In this document: one piece after another, positions 19,148 through 30,485 of the stretch
How the letters are laid out: each line of letters starts with the position of its first letter
How positions within the stretch are numbered: position 1 is the stretch's first letter
From: Panax quinquefolius
Taxonomy: Eukaryota; Streptophyta; Magnoliopsida; Apiales; Araliaceae
Direction of reading: 5' to 3'
NCBI GenBank assembly: GCA_020205615.1
Contig: CM035153.1
Coordinates: forward strand, 75,502,692-75,566,691
DNA length: 64,000 nt
Position numbers and translations under genes: made by a program
Notes under the pieces: generated by a model
Seen by the model: the letters and a program-made list of their open reading frames with translations, nothing else
Databases searched by the model: none
What the model was told of the DNA's origin: nothing

Positions 19148-19870
19148 ATGGCAGAGGAGAATATAAGATCTCGAGGTGTGGTGGTTTAGATTAACGAGCA
19201 GAAGGGTTATGAATTCATAAAACCCGACGATGGTGGCGACGATATCTTCGTTCATCATACGGAGATAAAATCTGACGGCTACCGTACTCTTTATGAGGGC
19301 TAGACCGTCGAGTTTTTGGTTGAGTTGAATAACAACAAAACCAAGGCTGTTGACGTTACCTCCGTTAATAAGGTTCGTAGTGGTGGCGACCACGACGACT
19401 CGCGTGGTGGGACTGGTTATGGCTTTGGCAATGGCGGAGGAGGGAGGTATGGTGGGTTCGGTAGATATCGCAATGTGGGTGGAGGGGGAGGGGGAGGGGG
19501 AGGGGGAGGGGAGTGTTATAGCTACGGGGGATATAGACATATGGCCAGGGATTGTAAATGGCAAGGAAGTGGTAGCCACAGCGGTGGTGTAAGTTGTGGA
19601 GGTGGAAGTTTCTATAATTGTGGTGGTTATGGGCACATTGCCAGAGACTGCACAAGTGGCCGTGCTGGAGGGGGTGGTGCAGGTTGTTATACATGTGGGG
19701 AGCATGGGCACATGGAAAGAGATTGTCCAAAAGGAGGTGCTGGTGGAAGAGGCGGCGGCTGTAGTGAAATGACTGGTTTTGAGAGGTTTGGAGGAGTTGG
19801 TGGTGGCGATAGCTACTACAACTGTGGGGTACAAGGGCATTTTGTTAGAGAATGCCCTGACAATCCATGA
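19148..19870 (+). pseudogene. Cold-shock-domain / glycine-rich zinc-knuckle protein, pseudogene
   Basis: Plant cold-shock-domain proteins are nucleic-acid chaperones that bind single-stranded RNA and DNA. The frame of 240 codons is uninterrupted by introns: a cold-shock domain (residues about 8-75: EQKGYEFIKPDDGGDDIFVH), then a Gly-rich region with a (G)n run near residue 110-120, then four CCHC-like knuckles. Two stops lie in the cold-shock domain: TAG at 19187-19189, where the family has Trp (VKWFNEQKG), and TAG at 19301-19303. Only the third knuckle, CYTCGEHGHMERDC, is complete. The first lacks its second Cys, and the second and fourth lack the first Cys. No poly(A) tract follows, so a processed copy is not shown. 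The frame opposite it is a shadow. Confidence 0.85.
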
Positions 19871-22499
19871 GAAATCAGAGTAATAAGTCCTATTATATGA
19901 ATTGATTTCTTCCTTTTAGTTGGTACTTTTGAAGAATTCTACTATATTCTGGTTTAAATTTTAGCCTTTTCTGGTGGGTATGGGTTATACATTAGATGGT
20001 TTTATGGGGATTTTGTGTGGGGATCCATTCTACTTGGTGTACATATATCGATAATGATGATGGTTGGTTCGGTTACTAAATTAGGGATTAGCTCGTATTT
20101 CATTTATTGATGAACTTGAGATAATTTGACTAGAGTGAATTTTAGAGAAAGTGTTCATTTATCTTTTTCTTTTGTGTTTTAAAGGTTTGATGTTCTACTT
20201 CAGCTTGTCATCCAACTCTATGAAGTAGACATTACTTAGTTTGATGTATCATAGGGTAAAAGAAATCTCAAACAACAGGTTTCACATTCTCAATACTGTT
20301 ATTTTTTTCTAACATTATCAATTTGAACATGATGTCTATCTCTATACAAATTATCTTGCAACTTTGGCAAACATGGCACCTCATGTCCATCCCTTGAGTG
20401 CATATGCATCATAGCATTTGGTTAGCCTTTTTTACACGATGTCACGAAAGTATGCTCTCCTTGCTATCTCTTTTGCTATTTCTGACATTGTATATTTCTC
20501 ACACATTGAAAATTGATAATTTTGGTTGAGGACTTACTTTTTTTGGATTACAATTTGGATGCATCATTTACTCCATATTAGAGGTAAACACCAACAAAAG
20601 AGAGTTTGGATTTTTTTACAACTTCTGTTTCTTTTTCTTTTTTTCACAAGACCTGTAACCCATTATTGTCTTGGTAATTTCTTCTTCATATTAGAGGCAA
20701 TCACCGAAAACAAAGATCCATAATTATTTTACACATGTTGCTTTCCGCATTCTTGGAAGGAAACTAATGTGGTTATAGGTTTAGACTATCTATATCTCGC
20801 ATTCTTTTTGTGTGTTCTTTTCTTTGTATATGTGTCTATATCTCTTTCTCTTTCTTTCCCTTTCTCTTCTCCTTAGATAAATGTCCTGTGTTGTTCATGC
20901 TTGATTCACTCCTCGCATTTTAATGGACTAAACATTATTCCTTGAAATAAATGAGCCATAGGTTTATGATAGTAGACATAACTTAAATTTGAATTTTAGA
21001 TTCATTTAATGGTAACTCGATCCTTGCTTTGACATACAACATCAAATATTTTATCATTAGATGTGGTTAAGGATATTAACTGGCTTAGTAACTATACTTT
21101 ATTTCTTTTAATTTGTCCAAGTGCATTCATTTCTATGATTATGAATTGTTTTTTCCCACCGCTTCTCCAAATAATATAAAATGACCAAAGTTAGACCGCA
21201 CTAGGTCCGCTCATAGCAAATTGATTAACGAGGACCAAATTGGGTATTGGGTGTAATAATCCTGTTTAGCCCTCTTCGATTACAACACTCTATGCTCATA
21301 CACGATTTGTTTGTTGATGATTTCCCCAGCACTCTTTACAGTATTTTGTATTTTGAAGTTCATCTTTAATATTGGTAGGCATGTTCATCTTATACTTCAC
21401 CCTAGAAGCACTTCACTAAAATTTTCATCTAGTAATATAGGCAATGATCTACATTCCTTCGTAATCATCATCATCATCATCATCATTATTGTACTTATTA
21501 TGTTGTTGCAAATATCATCTAAAAATTTGACTTGCTTAACTAGATTATATTTGTTGCAGTCATCAGAACTGCATATTTATACCGACTTCCTGATAATCGT
21601 TCTCGAAATATTGAATGCGATTCTGACTTACGACTTCCCATAGAATTCTGAGGTATCATTATTTAGTATTGAACTGATAATTTAAGATCTCATTCAATTT
21701 TATCCAAATGAAATTTATTTGATCCTCCTAAAAATCTTCATCACTACCTGTATGGGGCAGGTTGTTTATGCAATTATGCACATGCAGGAAGTTTTTCAGC
21801 CTTTCAAGATTCATTCACGCTTCAATGAGCTGCTTGAGAACATATTTATTGTAGTTGCTAGTGCATTTAATTTTGAGGATTCCTTTCATGTGTATTTGTT
21901 TTATTTTACATGTTATCAACATGATGTTGCTAAACCACTCAATATTGTGTTTGTATATAATACTACACTATTGTGCGGCTGAGACTGATGACCCTTCTTC
22001 CTTTGTAGGTCTTAGATTTTTTTCAATAGCCACATGGATGCCCAAAAAATGGAAGGTGAATGGTCAGTGGATAAAGTACTTCCAAGTCATAATCATCAAT
22101 TGTCGGTCATGGCGAGGTGAAGGAATGGTAAGTAGATTTGGTTAAAATCATGGCTTCATGGATTTTTTCTTTTAAAATGTATAAGTTTATAGTGACTGCT
22201 CGGAGGATGTTGGTGTGAAGCTTGAGAGGGCCAGCTGAGGAAACAATGGTAGAGGGAAAGACAAAGGTTGTTGGAGCTTAGAAGAGATAGTTTTATTAAA
22301 TCATCGAGTTAGTTTTATTAAATCACACCTGTGTTAGATGTAATGTTGTGGATTGGAATTTTAGTTTTGTTATTTAGATTAAGAGCAACTTTAAGATATA
22401 TACTTTTGGAATCTGGTTTCGTGATTAAATTGGATTAACCTGCATTTTCTAATATATAATTATGCATTCTATATTGTGCATTGGAGTTATTAGTTTAAA
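19871..22499. other. Unassigned DNA, possibly host or transposon-captured
   Basis: No recognised gene. The first few hundred bases may be the 3' flank of the pseudogene. The rest is AT-rich with T-rich tracts and a (CAT)n run near 21467-21485. Two short stretches look exon-like: 21745-21870 (encoding [20 protein letters not shown]) and 22006-22130 after a TTTGTAG acceptor-like site. Neither is assigned to a family. No tRNA or other RNA gene was seen. Confidence 0.4.
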
Positions 22500-22904
22500 C
22501 TCAAATATTGGTGAACCACAACTATTATAACATCATGTATTACAACATTTTAAAGTCAAACTATAATTTTTTAAAAACATTGTATAAAGTAGTCTAAATA
22601 GATGACACTTTATAAACGTTATATAAATGAGTCTAAACATTGTCTAATGTACCAACCCACAACATTTAAGCCGAAAAACGTTGTGGAATTATATCATCTA
22701 CAATGTTTTTAAGCATCCAAGAATTTATGAAAAACAAAAATACAACGTTTTTTAAGGAAAAAAAACGTTGTGTAATGTGTCAAACTACAACGTTTTAAAA
22801 ATATTTTATAAAGGTGTCAAATAGATGATACCCTTAACCACGACGTTTTTGTAAGACCTTCTACAACATTTTACGCGTTATTTATTTACTATTTTTTAGT
22901 AGTG
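22500..22904 (+). mobile_element. CACTA-type DNA transposon terminus
   Basis: The segment ends TTTTTTAGTAGTG at 22904, the reverse complement of a CACTACTAAAAAA terminus. The preceding 370 bp carry about ten copies of ACAACGTTTT or AAAACGTTGT-like motifs in both orientations, as in the subterminal regions bound by CACTA transposase proteins. GTG (22905-22907) may be half of a 3 bp target duplication. The other terminus and a transposase gene were not found, so the left limit is only where the motifs begin. Confidence 0.7.
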
Positions 22905-22907
22905 GTG

Positions 22908-23209
22908 GGACAAAACTGAAGGTATGAAATGTTTATCCCGAGTAGGATAAACTGAAGGTGTGAAAGGTTTTTTTAAAAAACCTGAGTTGAGTGAAGGATC
23001 TGATGATCCGAAACTAGGCTGCTGGTTGGAAAGGTATGTTTGTCCCTAATGGGGAAAACAGATGTGAAAAAGTGTTGCATGTAGTGAGGAGTTTGAAAAC
23101 CTAAATTGACTGGGGATCTGGTGATCCAAAACCTGGATGTTAGCTTGCTAGTAACTTCAGACATAGTACCATTTCACGGTGTCCGAGTTAATGAGCTATG
23201 AAAATTCAT
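22908..23209 (-). other. 3' tail of Ogre-2 pol region
   Basis: Noncoding remainder after integrase. It has two imperfect copies of a GGATCTG(A/G)TGATCC(A/G)AAAC block (near 22998 and 23113), each followed by a ...TTGGAAA/TAGTAAC tail. No LTR end could be recognised before the CACTA terminus. Confidence 0.4.
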
Positions 23210-24480
23210 CGCCATCCATCTCTTGTAATCTGAGAGCTCCTCATGTCAATACCTCCTTGACAACAAACGGGCCTTCCCAGTTTGGGGCGAATTTTCCTTT
23301 GGATTGATCTTGGTTGTTAAGTATTTTCTTCAAGACCAAGTCATACTCTTTGAATTATCGTAGACGAAGTTTTCTGTTGTATGATCTAGTGATCCTCTGT
23401 TGATATAATTGACCATGGAAGATGACAACACTTCGCCTTTCGTCTATTAGAGACAATTGGTGATACCTATCTTGTAACCATTGGTTTTCATCCAGTTGAA
23501 CGTCTATCAACACTCTGAGGGATTCCATTTCCACTTCTATGGGGAGGACTGCTTCTATTCCATAGGTTAATGAGTAGGGGGTTGCCCCAGTGGAAGAGCG
23601 CATTAATGTTCTGTAGGCTAATAGAGTTAGAGGCAACAAGTCAGGCCATCCTTTGTGATTGGCGGACATCTTTTGATATTCTTATTAGCCACTTCAACAG
23701 TACCATTCATCCTTGGATGATAGATGACGAAGTTGAGATGTTTGATGTGGAATTTACTGCATAACTCCTCCGTCATTTGATTGTTGAGGTTTTTGGCATT
23801 ATCTGACACAATCACCTCTGGTTGTCCATATCGACAAATGACATTATTTTTGATGAAACCAATGAAAACTTCTTTAGTAAACCTAGGGAAGTAGGCTGCT
23901 TCTACCCACTTGGTGAAGTAGTCGATCATGGTGAAGATAAACGGATGCCCATTACTGGCTTTGGGCTCGATGGGCCCGATTATGTCCATTCCCCACATTG
24001 AGAAGGGCATGGTAAACTCATATTGTGGAGCTCCCTTGGAGGGGCGTGGATAGCATTCCCATGGATTTGGCATTGATAACATCTCTTGACGGGATCATCA
24101 CAATCAGCCTTGAGAGAGAGCCAGTAATGCTCTGTTCTTAGGATTTTCCTGACAAGTAGAGGGCCGCTCATGTGTGGGCCACATACTCCACCATGGATTT
24201 CATCCATGATCTTCTGAGCTTGGTCTTTGTCCAGACATCTGAGGAGACCTAATCCTGCATCTCTTTTGTAGAGTGCATCTCCGCTCAGGTTGAATTTTAT
24301 AGCCATTCGATGGATCCGCTTTCTTGTTGCCTGACTCGCCTCAGCGATTGTAGATCTATCTCGCAGATACTCCTTGATATGCCGATACCAAGGGTATTGG
24401 AATAGAGGTAGCTCATCTGATACTTCTCCAATGTAATTCCCATAGGCTGGAGCCTTTAGCAGGGAAAATGTAATATTTGG
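23210..24480 (-). pseudogene. int: Ogre-2 integrase, frameshifted
   Basis: The zinc domain has HGGVCGPHMSG...CDDPVKRCYQCQ (about 24210-24080), close to HHCC. The core has D in MWGMDIIGPIEP (near 23985), D in VIVSDNAKNL (near 23800) and E in NGTVEVANKNI (near 23700), in two frames overlapping near 23640-23670. The next frame continues YRTLMRSSTGATPYSLTYG (near 23610) and then WEGPFVV and DGDEF at the C-terminus (near 23210-23290) after a stop at 23354. D-D-E is kept, but the copy is broken in at least three places. Confidence 0.88.
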
Positions 24481-24489
24481 CATGTCTTC

Positions 24490-24890
24490 CTTATCAAATA
24501 TGTTGATCAAGGAGGCCAAAGTTTCTAGCGCATCCGCAAAGTCATTCCTATTTTGAGGAATGTGGAGGAAGGTTATTTTTTCAAACTCCAAAGCCATTAG
24601 TATAACCTGACGATGGTAAGGCAGCAAATGTAGCTCTTTGGTGTGATAGATCCCCGTGGTTTTTTTGATTACCATTTTAGAATCTCCAAAGATAGTTAAT
24701 AGTCTAATGCCCATTAATCGGGCAAGTTTCAACCTCATGATACAACCTTCATACTCAGTTGTGTTATTGGTGTTGACAAATAGTAATTTAACAGCAACGG
24801 GATACTGCTCCCCTGTAATGGATACTAGAACTGCTCCAGCCCCAGAACCTTCCATGTTTATAGCTCCATCAAAATAAATCTTCCATGATT
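24490..24890 (-). pseudogene. Ogre-2 second (archaeal-type) RNase H
   Basis: This domain is a second RNase H, found in Tat-lineage elements between the usual RNase H and integrase. Signs are IYFDGAINMEGSGAGAVLVS (first Asp), NTTEYEGCIMRLKLA (Glu), TIFGDSKMVIKK (second Asp) and NDFADALETLASL (last Asp). All four metal-binding residues are present and the frame is open from 25200 to 23980, joined to the integrase zinc domain. Its conservation in an otherwise decayed element suggests that little time has passed for this stretch, or chance. Confidence 0.88.
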
Positions 24891-24899
24891 GGTGTGTAT

Positions 24900-25485
24900 C
24901 ATCTTGACAGTGTAGTTGAACTGTCATTACCCATTCATTGGGGAAGTATGTTTCCAAGGGTTTAAAATCCCCTGAAGGTACGGTGGCCAGTTGATCCGCA
25001 ATTCCTTGACCTTTGACAGACTTTTGAGTCATGTAGACTATGTCAAATGCTGTAGGATCAACTACCATCTGGACAGTCGAAAGTTCAACATGGGTTTGCT
25101 GAACACGTACTTGAGAGGATCCACGCGGGATATGAGATGGGTTGTGTAACCATGGAGGTAATGTTGTAGCCTCATGGAAGCCCATGCTAAAGCACAACAA
25201 GTTTTCTCAATCAGAGTATACGTGTGTTCACTGCTGTTGAATCTTTTGCTGAGGTAATAGATAGCTCGCTCTTAGCCTCTATTATCTTTCTGTCCCAGCA
25301 TGCAGTCTATGGCGTTATCATTGATTGTCAGGTACATGAATAGGGGAACATTATCCCTGGGAGGTACCAAAATAAGAGCTTTAACTAGCTGAACTTTGAT
25401 TGTAAGGAAAGCTTTCTGACACTCATCATTCCATTTTATGGAGGAGTTCTTCCTTAGCAAGTTGAAGATAGGCTCACAGGTTGCT
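24900..25485 (-). pseudogene. Ogre-2 RNase H (retroviral position)
   Basis: Begins with SIKWNDECQKAFLTIKVQL (near 25440) and continues through a stop at 25272 into YYLSKRFNSSEHTYTLIEK (near 25250), then the frame changes and HYLHGYTTHLISRVDPLKY follows. The catalytic positions are poorly kept: the first Asp place reads MYLTINDNAIDCMLG. This fits the known weakening of this domain in Tat elements, which carry the second RNase H. Confidence 0.75.
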
Positions 25486-25489
25486 GTGA

Positions 25490-26350
25490 GTTAGGAGATG
25501 AATCGGCTGATGAAGTTGACTCTTCCAAAAAATCCTCGCATTTCCTTCTTTATCTGAGGTACGGGCATTTTCGTGATGGCCTGGATTTTTGTGGGATCCA
25601 GCTCAATCCTTTGTGGCTGACTAGGAATCCTACCAACTTGCTTGATTCCACGCAAAAGGCATACTTGGATGGATTCAACTTTAAGTTATACTTACGCAAC
25701 CTGTTGAAGAGCTTTTAAAGATGATGTAGGTGGTCTTCCTCCCTTCGAGACTTGACAATGATGTCATCCACATAGATTTCTATCTCTTTGTGCATTAGAT
25801 CATGGAAAAGAGCCATCATGGCTCACTGATAGGTAGCTCCAGCATTGATGAGGCCGAATGACAACCGTCTGTAGTAAAAGGTTCCCAAAGAAGTGATGAA
25901 TATAGTTTTCTCACGATCCTCTTCAGCAACCATGATTTGATGGTACCCCGCAAAGCAATCAACAAAGGAGTACATGTCATATTAAGTTGTATTATCATTG
26001 AGTATGTGGATGAATGGCACGGGAAAGCTATCTTTAAGATAAGCCTTGTTCAAATCCTTGTAATCCATGCAAAATTGTACCTTTCCTCCAGGTTTAGGCA
26101 TGGGGACTATGTTGGATAGCCACTCAGGGTATGTTGATACCATGATAATTTCGGCTTGAAATTGTTTCACAATTTCTTCCATAACTTTTTAACTCCACTC
26201 AGGTTTTAATCTCCTGAGCTTCTGTCTAACTGGCTAAAATCCCTCTTTGATGGGGAGGCAATGGATGACGATGTCAGATGAAAAACTGACCATGTCTTCA
26301 TGAGACCATGCAAACACATCTTGGAATTGGGTTAATATAGTAACCATGTC
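25490..26350 (-). pseudogene. Ogre-2 reverse transcriptase, broken
   Basis: Blocks in order are FQAEIIMVSTYPEWLSNIVP (near 26150), VQFCMDYKDLNKAYLKD (near 26070), FVDCFAGYHQIMVAEEDREK (near 25950), SFGLINAGATYQ (near 25850) and the catalytic EIYVDDIIVKS (near 25770). YVDD is intact. Stops lie near 25981 and 25826, then again near 25690, and the C-terminal part is frameshifted. Confidence 0.88.
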
Positions 26351-26356
26351 ATTCTT

Positions 26357-26603
26357 TTAGTTTGGAGTAAGGTCCGTACCAATCTGGATTTTTTGGGGTT
26401 TTTCTGAGGTTCCAAGGTTAAAAGAGGTGGTTTGATAAAGATTTGGCTTGGGTTTATCTTCGACCCACTCTTTGATCTCCTGTGGTATCTCATAGTCCTC
26501 TTGTATTTCCATCAAGTCTGAGTCCAACTTTTCATCAAAGTTACAGTCCTCGTGGAGAATAGGCACCTCATCAGCAAGTTTAGGCACATCTAACTTTAGA
26601 GTC
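26357..26603 (-). pseudogene. Ogre-2 start of RT exon
   Basis: Reading RTLKLDVPKLADEVPILHED from 26605, with an acidic stretch (SDLMEIQEDYEIPQEIKEWV) and KPNLYQTTSFNLGTSEKPQ. The same block is in Ogre-3 (62735-62910). It follows the intron-like segment and leads into reverse transcriptase. Function unknown; it is the linker that joins protease and RT in Tat elements. Confidence 0.65.
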
Positions 26604-26752
26604 CTGAAACAAAATGCTTTCACTTAATATATGAAATTGTTCAATCATACAAAGTGTTAGCATGAAATGACAAAAGCAACTGCTAATATTGTGCATCAAA
26701 AGTAAGTAGTTATTGTTATCTACAGGGCAGATGGAGTTTCTGCCCTTTTTAC
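26604..26752 (-). other. Intron-like segment between protease and RT, Ogre-2
   Basis: On the minus strand the segment starts GTAAAAAGGGCAGA (26752) and ends TTTTGTTTCAG (26604), 149 bp, AT-rich. Ogre-3 has a homologous 152 bp segment at 62583-62734 with the same end motifs. Ogre elements are known for an intron in this place. The exact phase could not be made to fit without an indel. Confidence 0.5.
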
Positions 26753-27340
26753 CCTTGTCGACAAATGCAAGGAGTGCTGCTCTAATTGCCAAGGGTGAAG
26801 TCCTGGTGGACAACAGTGATGAAGGGGTTTTTTGTCATCCTCCTTCTCATGAATGATGACCATGATGTCTGGACAATCATCATAAGGGATGTCTCTGTTC
26901 ATATCCTCTGTATGGACTATGACGCGCATGTTTGACAATCTCCTTGAGATGTCTTGTTTACGTTTCTGATCCTTTTCCTCCACCTCGAGGTCTGGAACCA
27001 GGAGTTCCTATACTTTGACCTGTATCAGCTTAGGAAAAAACATAGCTACCACATGGATAAGAACCTTTAATGAAGGTCGTACCGGTTCAGCTTGTGTAGG
27101 TTGAGACAATCATCGTGTGGCTAAAGATGAAAGAATATGTTTATGCTTATGATGATTCCTGTGAGTGGACACAGAAGAATAACCTAGCCCGGCTGTCCCT
27201 ATTTGACTGGGAACTTGAATTGGATGCTTGATCCTAATAATCCTTTCCCAACCCTTGTCCAGGTTGAAAACCCAAAGAGATCATTTCTTGACTTGTCGAC
27301 ATTACTTCAACAGAAAATCTTGGTTTCAAAGGTGGCGCCC
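26753..27340 (-). pseudogene. Ogre-2 G-patch-like motif and pre-intron exon
   Basis: EMISLGFQPGQGLGKDY (near 27270) matches the glycine-rich start of a G-patch, a motif of RNA-binding proteins seen after the protease in Tat-type elements. The following part carries EKDQKRKQDISRRL and IPYDDCPDIMVIIHEKEDD (26980-26850). Frames change several times up to the intron-like segment. Confidence 0.65.
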
Positions 27341-27990
27341 CAATGGGTTGATAGTAAGTGTTGTTCGCCTCAAGGGCTTGGAAGTTGACAGGCTCAACTT
27401 CTGCATTAAAATTGATGAGTGGTATGTCACCTTGTACATGACATTTTGGCTCAACATTAATAGCGACCAGGCTACTATTAATGATGTATTTGAGCTGGTG
27501 ATGAAGGGTGGAAGGGATGGCTACATCCATGTGAATCCACGGTCTTCCCAAAAGTAGGTTGTATCATGTAGCTATTTTGAGCACATGAAAGGATACGCAG
27601 AATGTATATGGACTAATCTCCATAGGTAGTTCAATCTCTATGACAACATTTCATCGGGATCTATCAAAAGCTTTGATAATTGTATGGCTGCTTCGGATCC
27701 TATTGAGATTGATGTTCATTTTCTCCAAGGTGGTGTAAGGGCAGATGTTTAAGGATGATCCCCCGTCTATAAGAACTCATCCCACCATGTATTCGAAGGA
27801 CATAACCGTTATGTGCAACGATTTGCAGTGACCCGTCCCTTCGGGAGGTATATCATCATCGGTGAAGGATATCGCATTACTGTTGAAGATGTGATCAACC
27901 AGATGATGGAATTTCTTAACATCCACTATTTTTTGGGCTTCTTCTAAGACTCTCAGTAAGACATTCATGTGATCTTTGGAAGAGAAAACC
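27341..27990 (-). pseudogene. Ogre-2 protease
   Basis: Retroviral-type aspartic protease. The active-site block is VLIDGGSSLNICPY (near 27755), in which D-G-G-S replaces D-S/T-G-A as in other Tat elements. The upstream DHIFNSNAISFTDDDIPPEG block (near 27880) and the downstream YNLLLGRPWIHM block (near 27545) are kept. A TGA lies just before the active site, and several stops follow. Confidence 0.8.
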
Positions 27991-28019
27991 AAGTCCAGTA
28001 TAGAAATCTATTGTGGAGC

Positions 28020-28670
28020 TTATTTCAATCTTAAAACCACATTGGCTTCATTGTGTCCCATAGTATGGAGGAATTCTTCAATCTTCTCCATGGGAACTTT
28101 CCCCTTTGACTTGATGGTAGGCCTCATCACCCGGTGGGGAAGATACAATGGATTCTCTTTCGACACTGCAGCAGTTATATTGGATGTGGATCCTTCAGCC
28201 TCTCCATAATTCCATGGCACTTTCTTGAGATTGACAATAGGATATTATGGCCTGAATGGCAACATGTTTGACTTTAGCGCAACCACTTTTAAAGGATTTT
28301 CAACTCCTTTGAGCTTAATTGGTTGTATTGTACGTGGTGTGGCAGCCAAATCTTCCTCAGAGGATACTACTGCTATGACATCCTTCCATTTTGTAGGAAA
28401 TATATCCCCACTCTCCAGTAATACATCATCATTGCCTGCCATCTGCAAGACACCTCCGTCAATCAAGTTCTGGATAAGATGGCGGAGTGCCCAACATTCC
28501 TCAGTGCTATGACCGCGAGAGTGGGAGTGGTATTGGCATACTCCATTAGGATCAAACAGCCTTGAGCGGGAGTTGATTGGAGGTAACAAAGTTGTGATTC
28601 TTCCCTCATTGATCAGCATTTGTAATATCTCTTCCATCGGTTGGCCTAAATAGGTGAATTCCATTTTATT
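28020..28670 (-). pseudogene. gag: Ogre-2 gag C-terminal part with CCHC-like knuckle
   Basis: FTYLGQPMEEILQMLINEGR leads to a knuckle of the Tat form, CQYHSHSRGHSTEECWALR (near 28530), and then HLIQNLIDGGVL. The second frame, GKVPMEKIEEFLHTMGHNEA (near 28110), continues towards protease. It aligns with 60660-61320 of Ogre-3. Confidence 0.8.
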
Positions 28671-30197
28671 GGAAAAATCATGATGAGCTTTAGCTTTTGC
28701 TCATTTTACAATTTTATCCTCCAAGGTTTCACCTTCTGGAGTAAGTGGTGGAGTACTTATAATAAGAGGAAGGAGGCTAGCATGGTCCTAGCTGAATAAT
28801 TGACGTGTGACTTAGTGCTAATGAAACACCAGTTCTGCCAATTGGTTGGCTTGCTCACTAAGAGCCTTCATCTTCTATTCCATCATAAACTGGAACTGTG
28901 CATAAGCCCATTTGTCAATATTGTCCTTGTTGATTTGGGATGATCCACCAACATAATGAGAACTTTGTCCACTAGTCCAACTAATCATGTTAACCTCTTC
29001 TTCCTTGTGTTGAGGGAGAGGGTGGTCTTGCACATGGGGTTGGTCGGGTTATGTAAACGCACTTCCTGCTAGCATTAAAACCCTTTCCACTCGGGTTGCC
29101 TGGTGGAAGATGAGTAATTTTCTTTTGAGTTGTCAAAAGTTTGAGAATGTTCTCGAGTGAGTCCCCTAAGGGTGTGAACACTCGAGTGCGTCTGACTTCT
29201 TACTGCCTTTTTGTCCTTGTATCAAGGAAACATCCTCTTCTTTCTTTTCTATGGACCCTCCTGGGGTTGTTTCCATAACTTCCAGACTGGATTTGTTCAG
29301 CCACAACTTTTAATGCGACAAGGTCTTGAATCTTCCCATACTTCAATCCCATCTTAACCATTTCTCCATGTTTGATCATTTCAGAGAATGGCCTGCCTAT
29401 GCCCGCTAAGACCCTCTCGTAGAAGGGAGCTTCTTGAATGTCTATGAAGGTCATCACTAATTCAGACTCAGTAATAGATGGAATAAATTGAGCAATAAGT
29501 TGCCTCCACCTTTGGGCATACTCTCTGAAAGAATCATTGACTTTTTTCTTGACCTTGGTAATTTGATACCTGTCTAGAGCCATCTAAGTTTGGAAACTAT
29601 ACTGGCTGAGGAAAGCATGGGCTAGCTCCTCCCAGCTATGAATCTTGGAGTTGTTTAATCTGGTATACCATGCTCTGGCTTCTCAAGTTAGACTTTTCTG
29701 AAACAGCTTCATTCTGAGCTTTTCATCCTCAGCATAAGATCCTAGTTCTCCAATAAATACCATCAAATGTGTGTAAGGATCCCCCAATCCATCATAATTT
29801 TTAAAATCGGGAGTCTTAAATTTCTCTGGATAATGAACCCTAGGAAATATACATAGGTCTGAATATGAAACACTCCAGTGTGCTCTAATCCATTTGATAA
29901 ACCGAATGGTCTCTTCCATTTGTAGGAATTTTTTTCTAATATCACTGGTGTCTAGATCTTCTCTGAGATGGTAGATTTTAGGGTTTTGTTTGTTCTGTCC
30001 AACTGAGACTCAGGTACTTGAACTTCTTTGTCCGGACCCTGGGTTCCTCCATGTGCAGAAGAATCTGTATGTATGGGTATTTATAGACCTTGAGTAGACT
30101 CGTGTAGTTCTTTGAGCAGAACAACCAACTTGGTAATTTGATTGCTTAATCCATCAAACTCCTCACGATAGACAAGAGTAGGATTAGGCTGACCAGA
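28671..30197 (-). pseudogene. gag: Ogre-2 gag N-terminal and capsid part, broken
   Basis: The 5' end begins at the X insertion with LVYREEFDGLSNQI (near 30170), matching SREEFEGLSKQI of Ogre-3. The capsid block is HYPEKFKTPDFKNYDGLGDP (near 29820), and then FIDIQEAPFYERVLAGIGRP (near 29430). FTPLGDSLENILKLLTTQKK follows near 29170. The first knuckle region (about 29080) is degraded. Stops and shifts separate the blocks. Confidence 0.85.
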
Positions 30198-30485
30198 TGT
30201 ATAAAACCCAAAACCATAATAAGACTCAGATATGTAAATTCAGTTATATTAATAAAATCTCTCTGTTCTGAAAGTGTTATGTGTTAGTATACACTTTGTT
30301 TAACAAATTAGGTTAAATAAATTTTCGTCCAAAAATCGATGTGCTTGACACCTCGTCCTTAAAAATTTTCTTCCAAAAATAGAATTTTTGATATATTTGT
30401 TTAGATAAGTTGCTTTTTCGTGCTTACACTGATAAAACGCTTTATCGTGCTTGTTATGATTTGTGGAAAATCTATGTTAGGAACC

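Larger units (their letters stand above)
22908..30197 (-). mobile_element. Tat/Ogre-type Ty3/gypsy element (Ogre-2), without LTRs
   Basis: On the minus strand the order is gag (from 30197), second gag knuckle (28550), protease (27770), G-patch-like motif (27260), an intron-like segment (26604-26752), reverse transcriptase, RNase H, a second RNase H and integrase (to 23210). A second, archaeal-type RNase H between RNase H and integrase is typical of Tat. The 5' part is cut by element X at 30198, two dozen residues into the gag seen in Ogre-3. The 3' part ends by the CACTA terminus. All frames carry stops or shifts. Confidence 0.88.

Noticed and set aside
19145..19840. Minus-strand frame of 231 codons and another of 121 codons opposite the cold-shock pseudogene
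   Set aside because: They are shadows of the Gly-rich coding strand; compositions (Thr/Ser/Pro and His/Asn/Tyr) are what the complement of GGN repeats gives.
21400..21420. CACTAAAATTTTCATC as the left CACTA terminus
   Set aside because: It lacks the CACTACTAAAAAA sequence of the right terminus and no subterminal motif cluster stands beside it.
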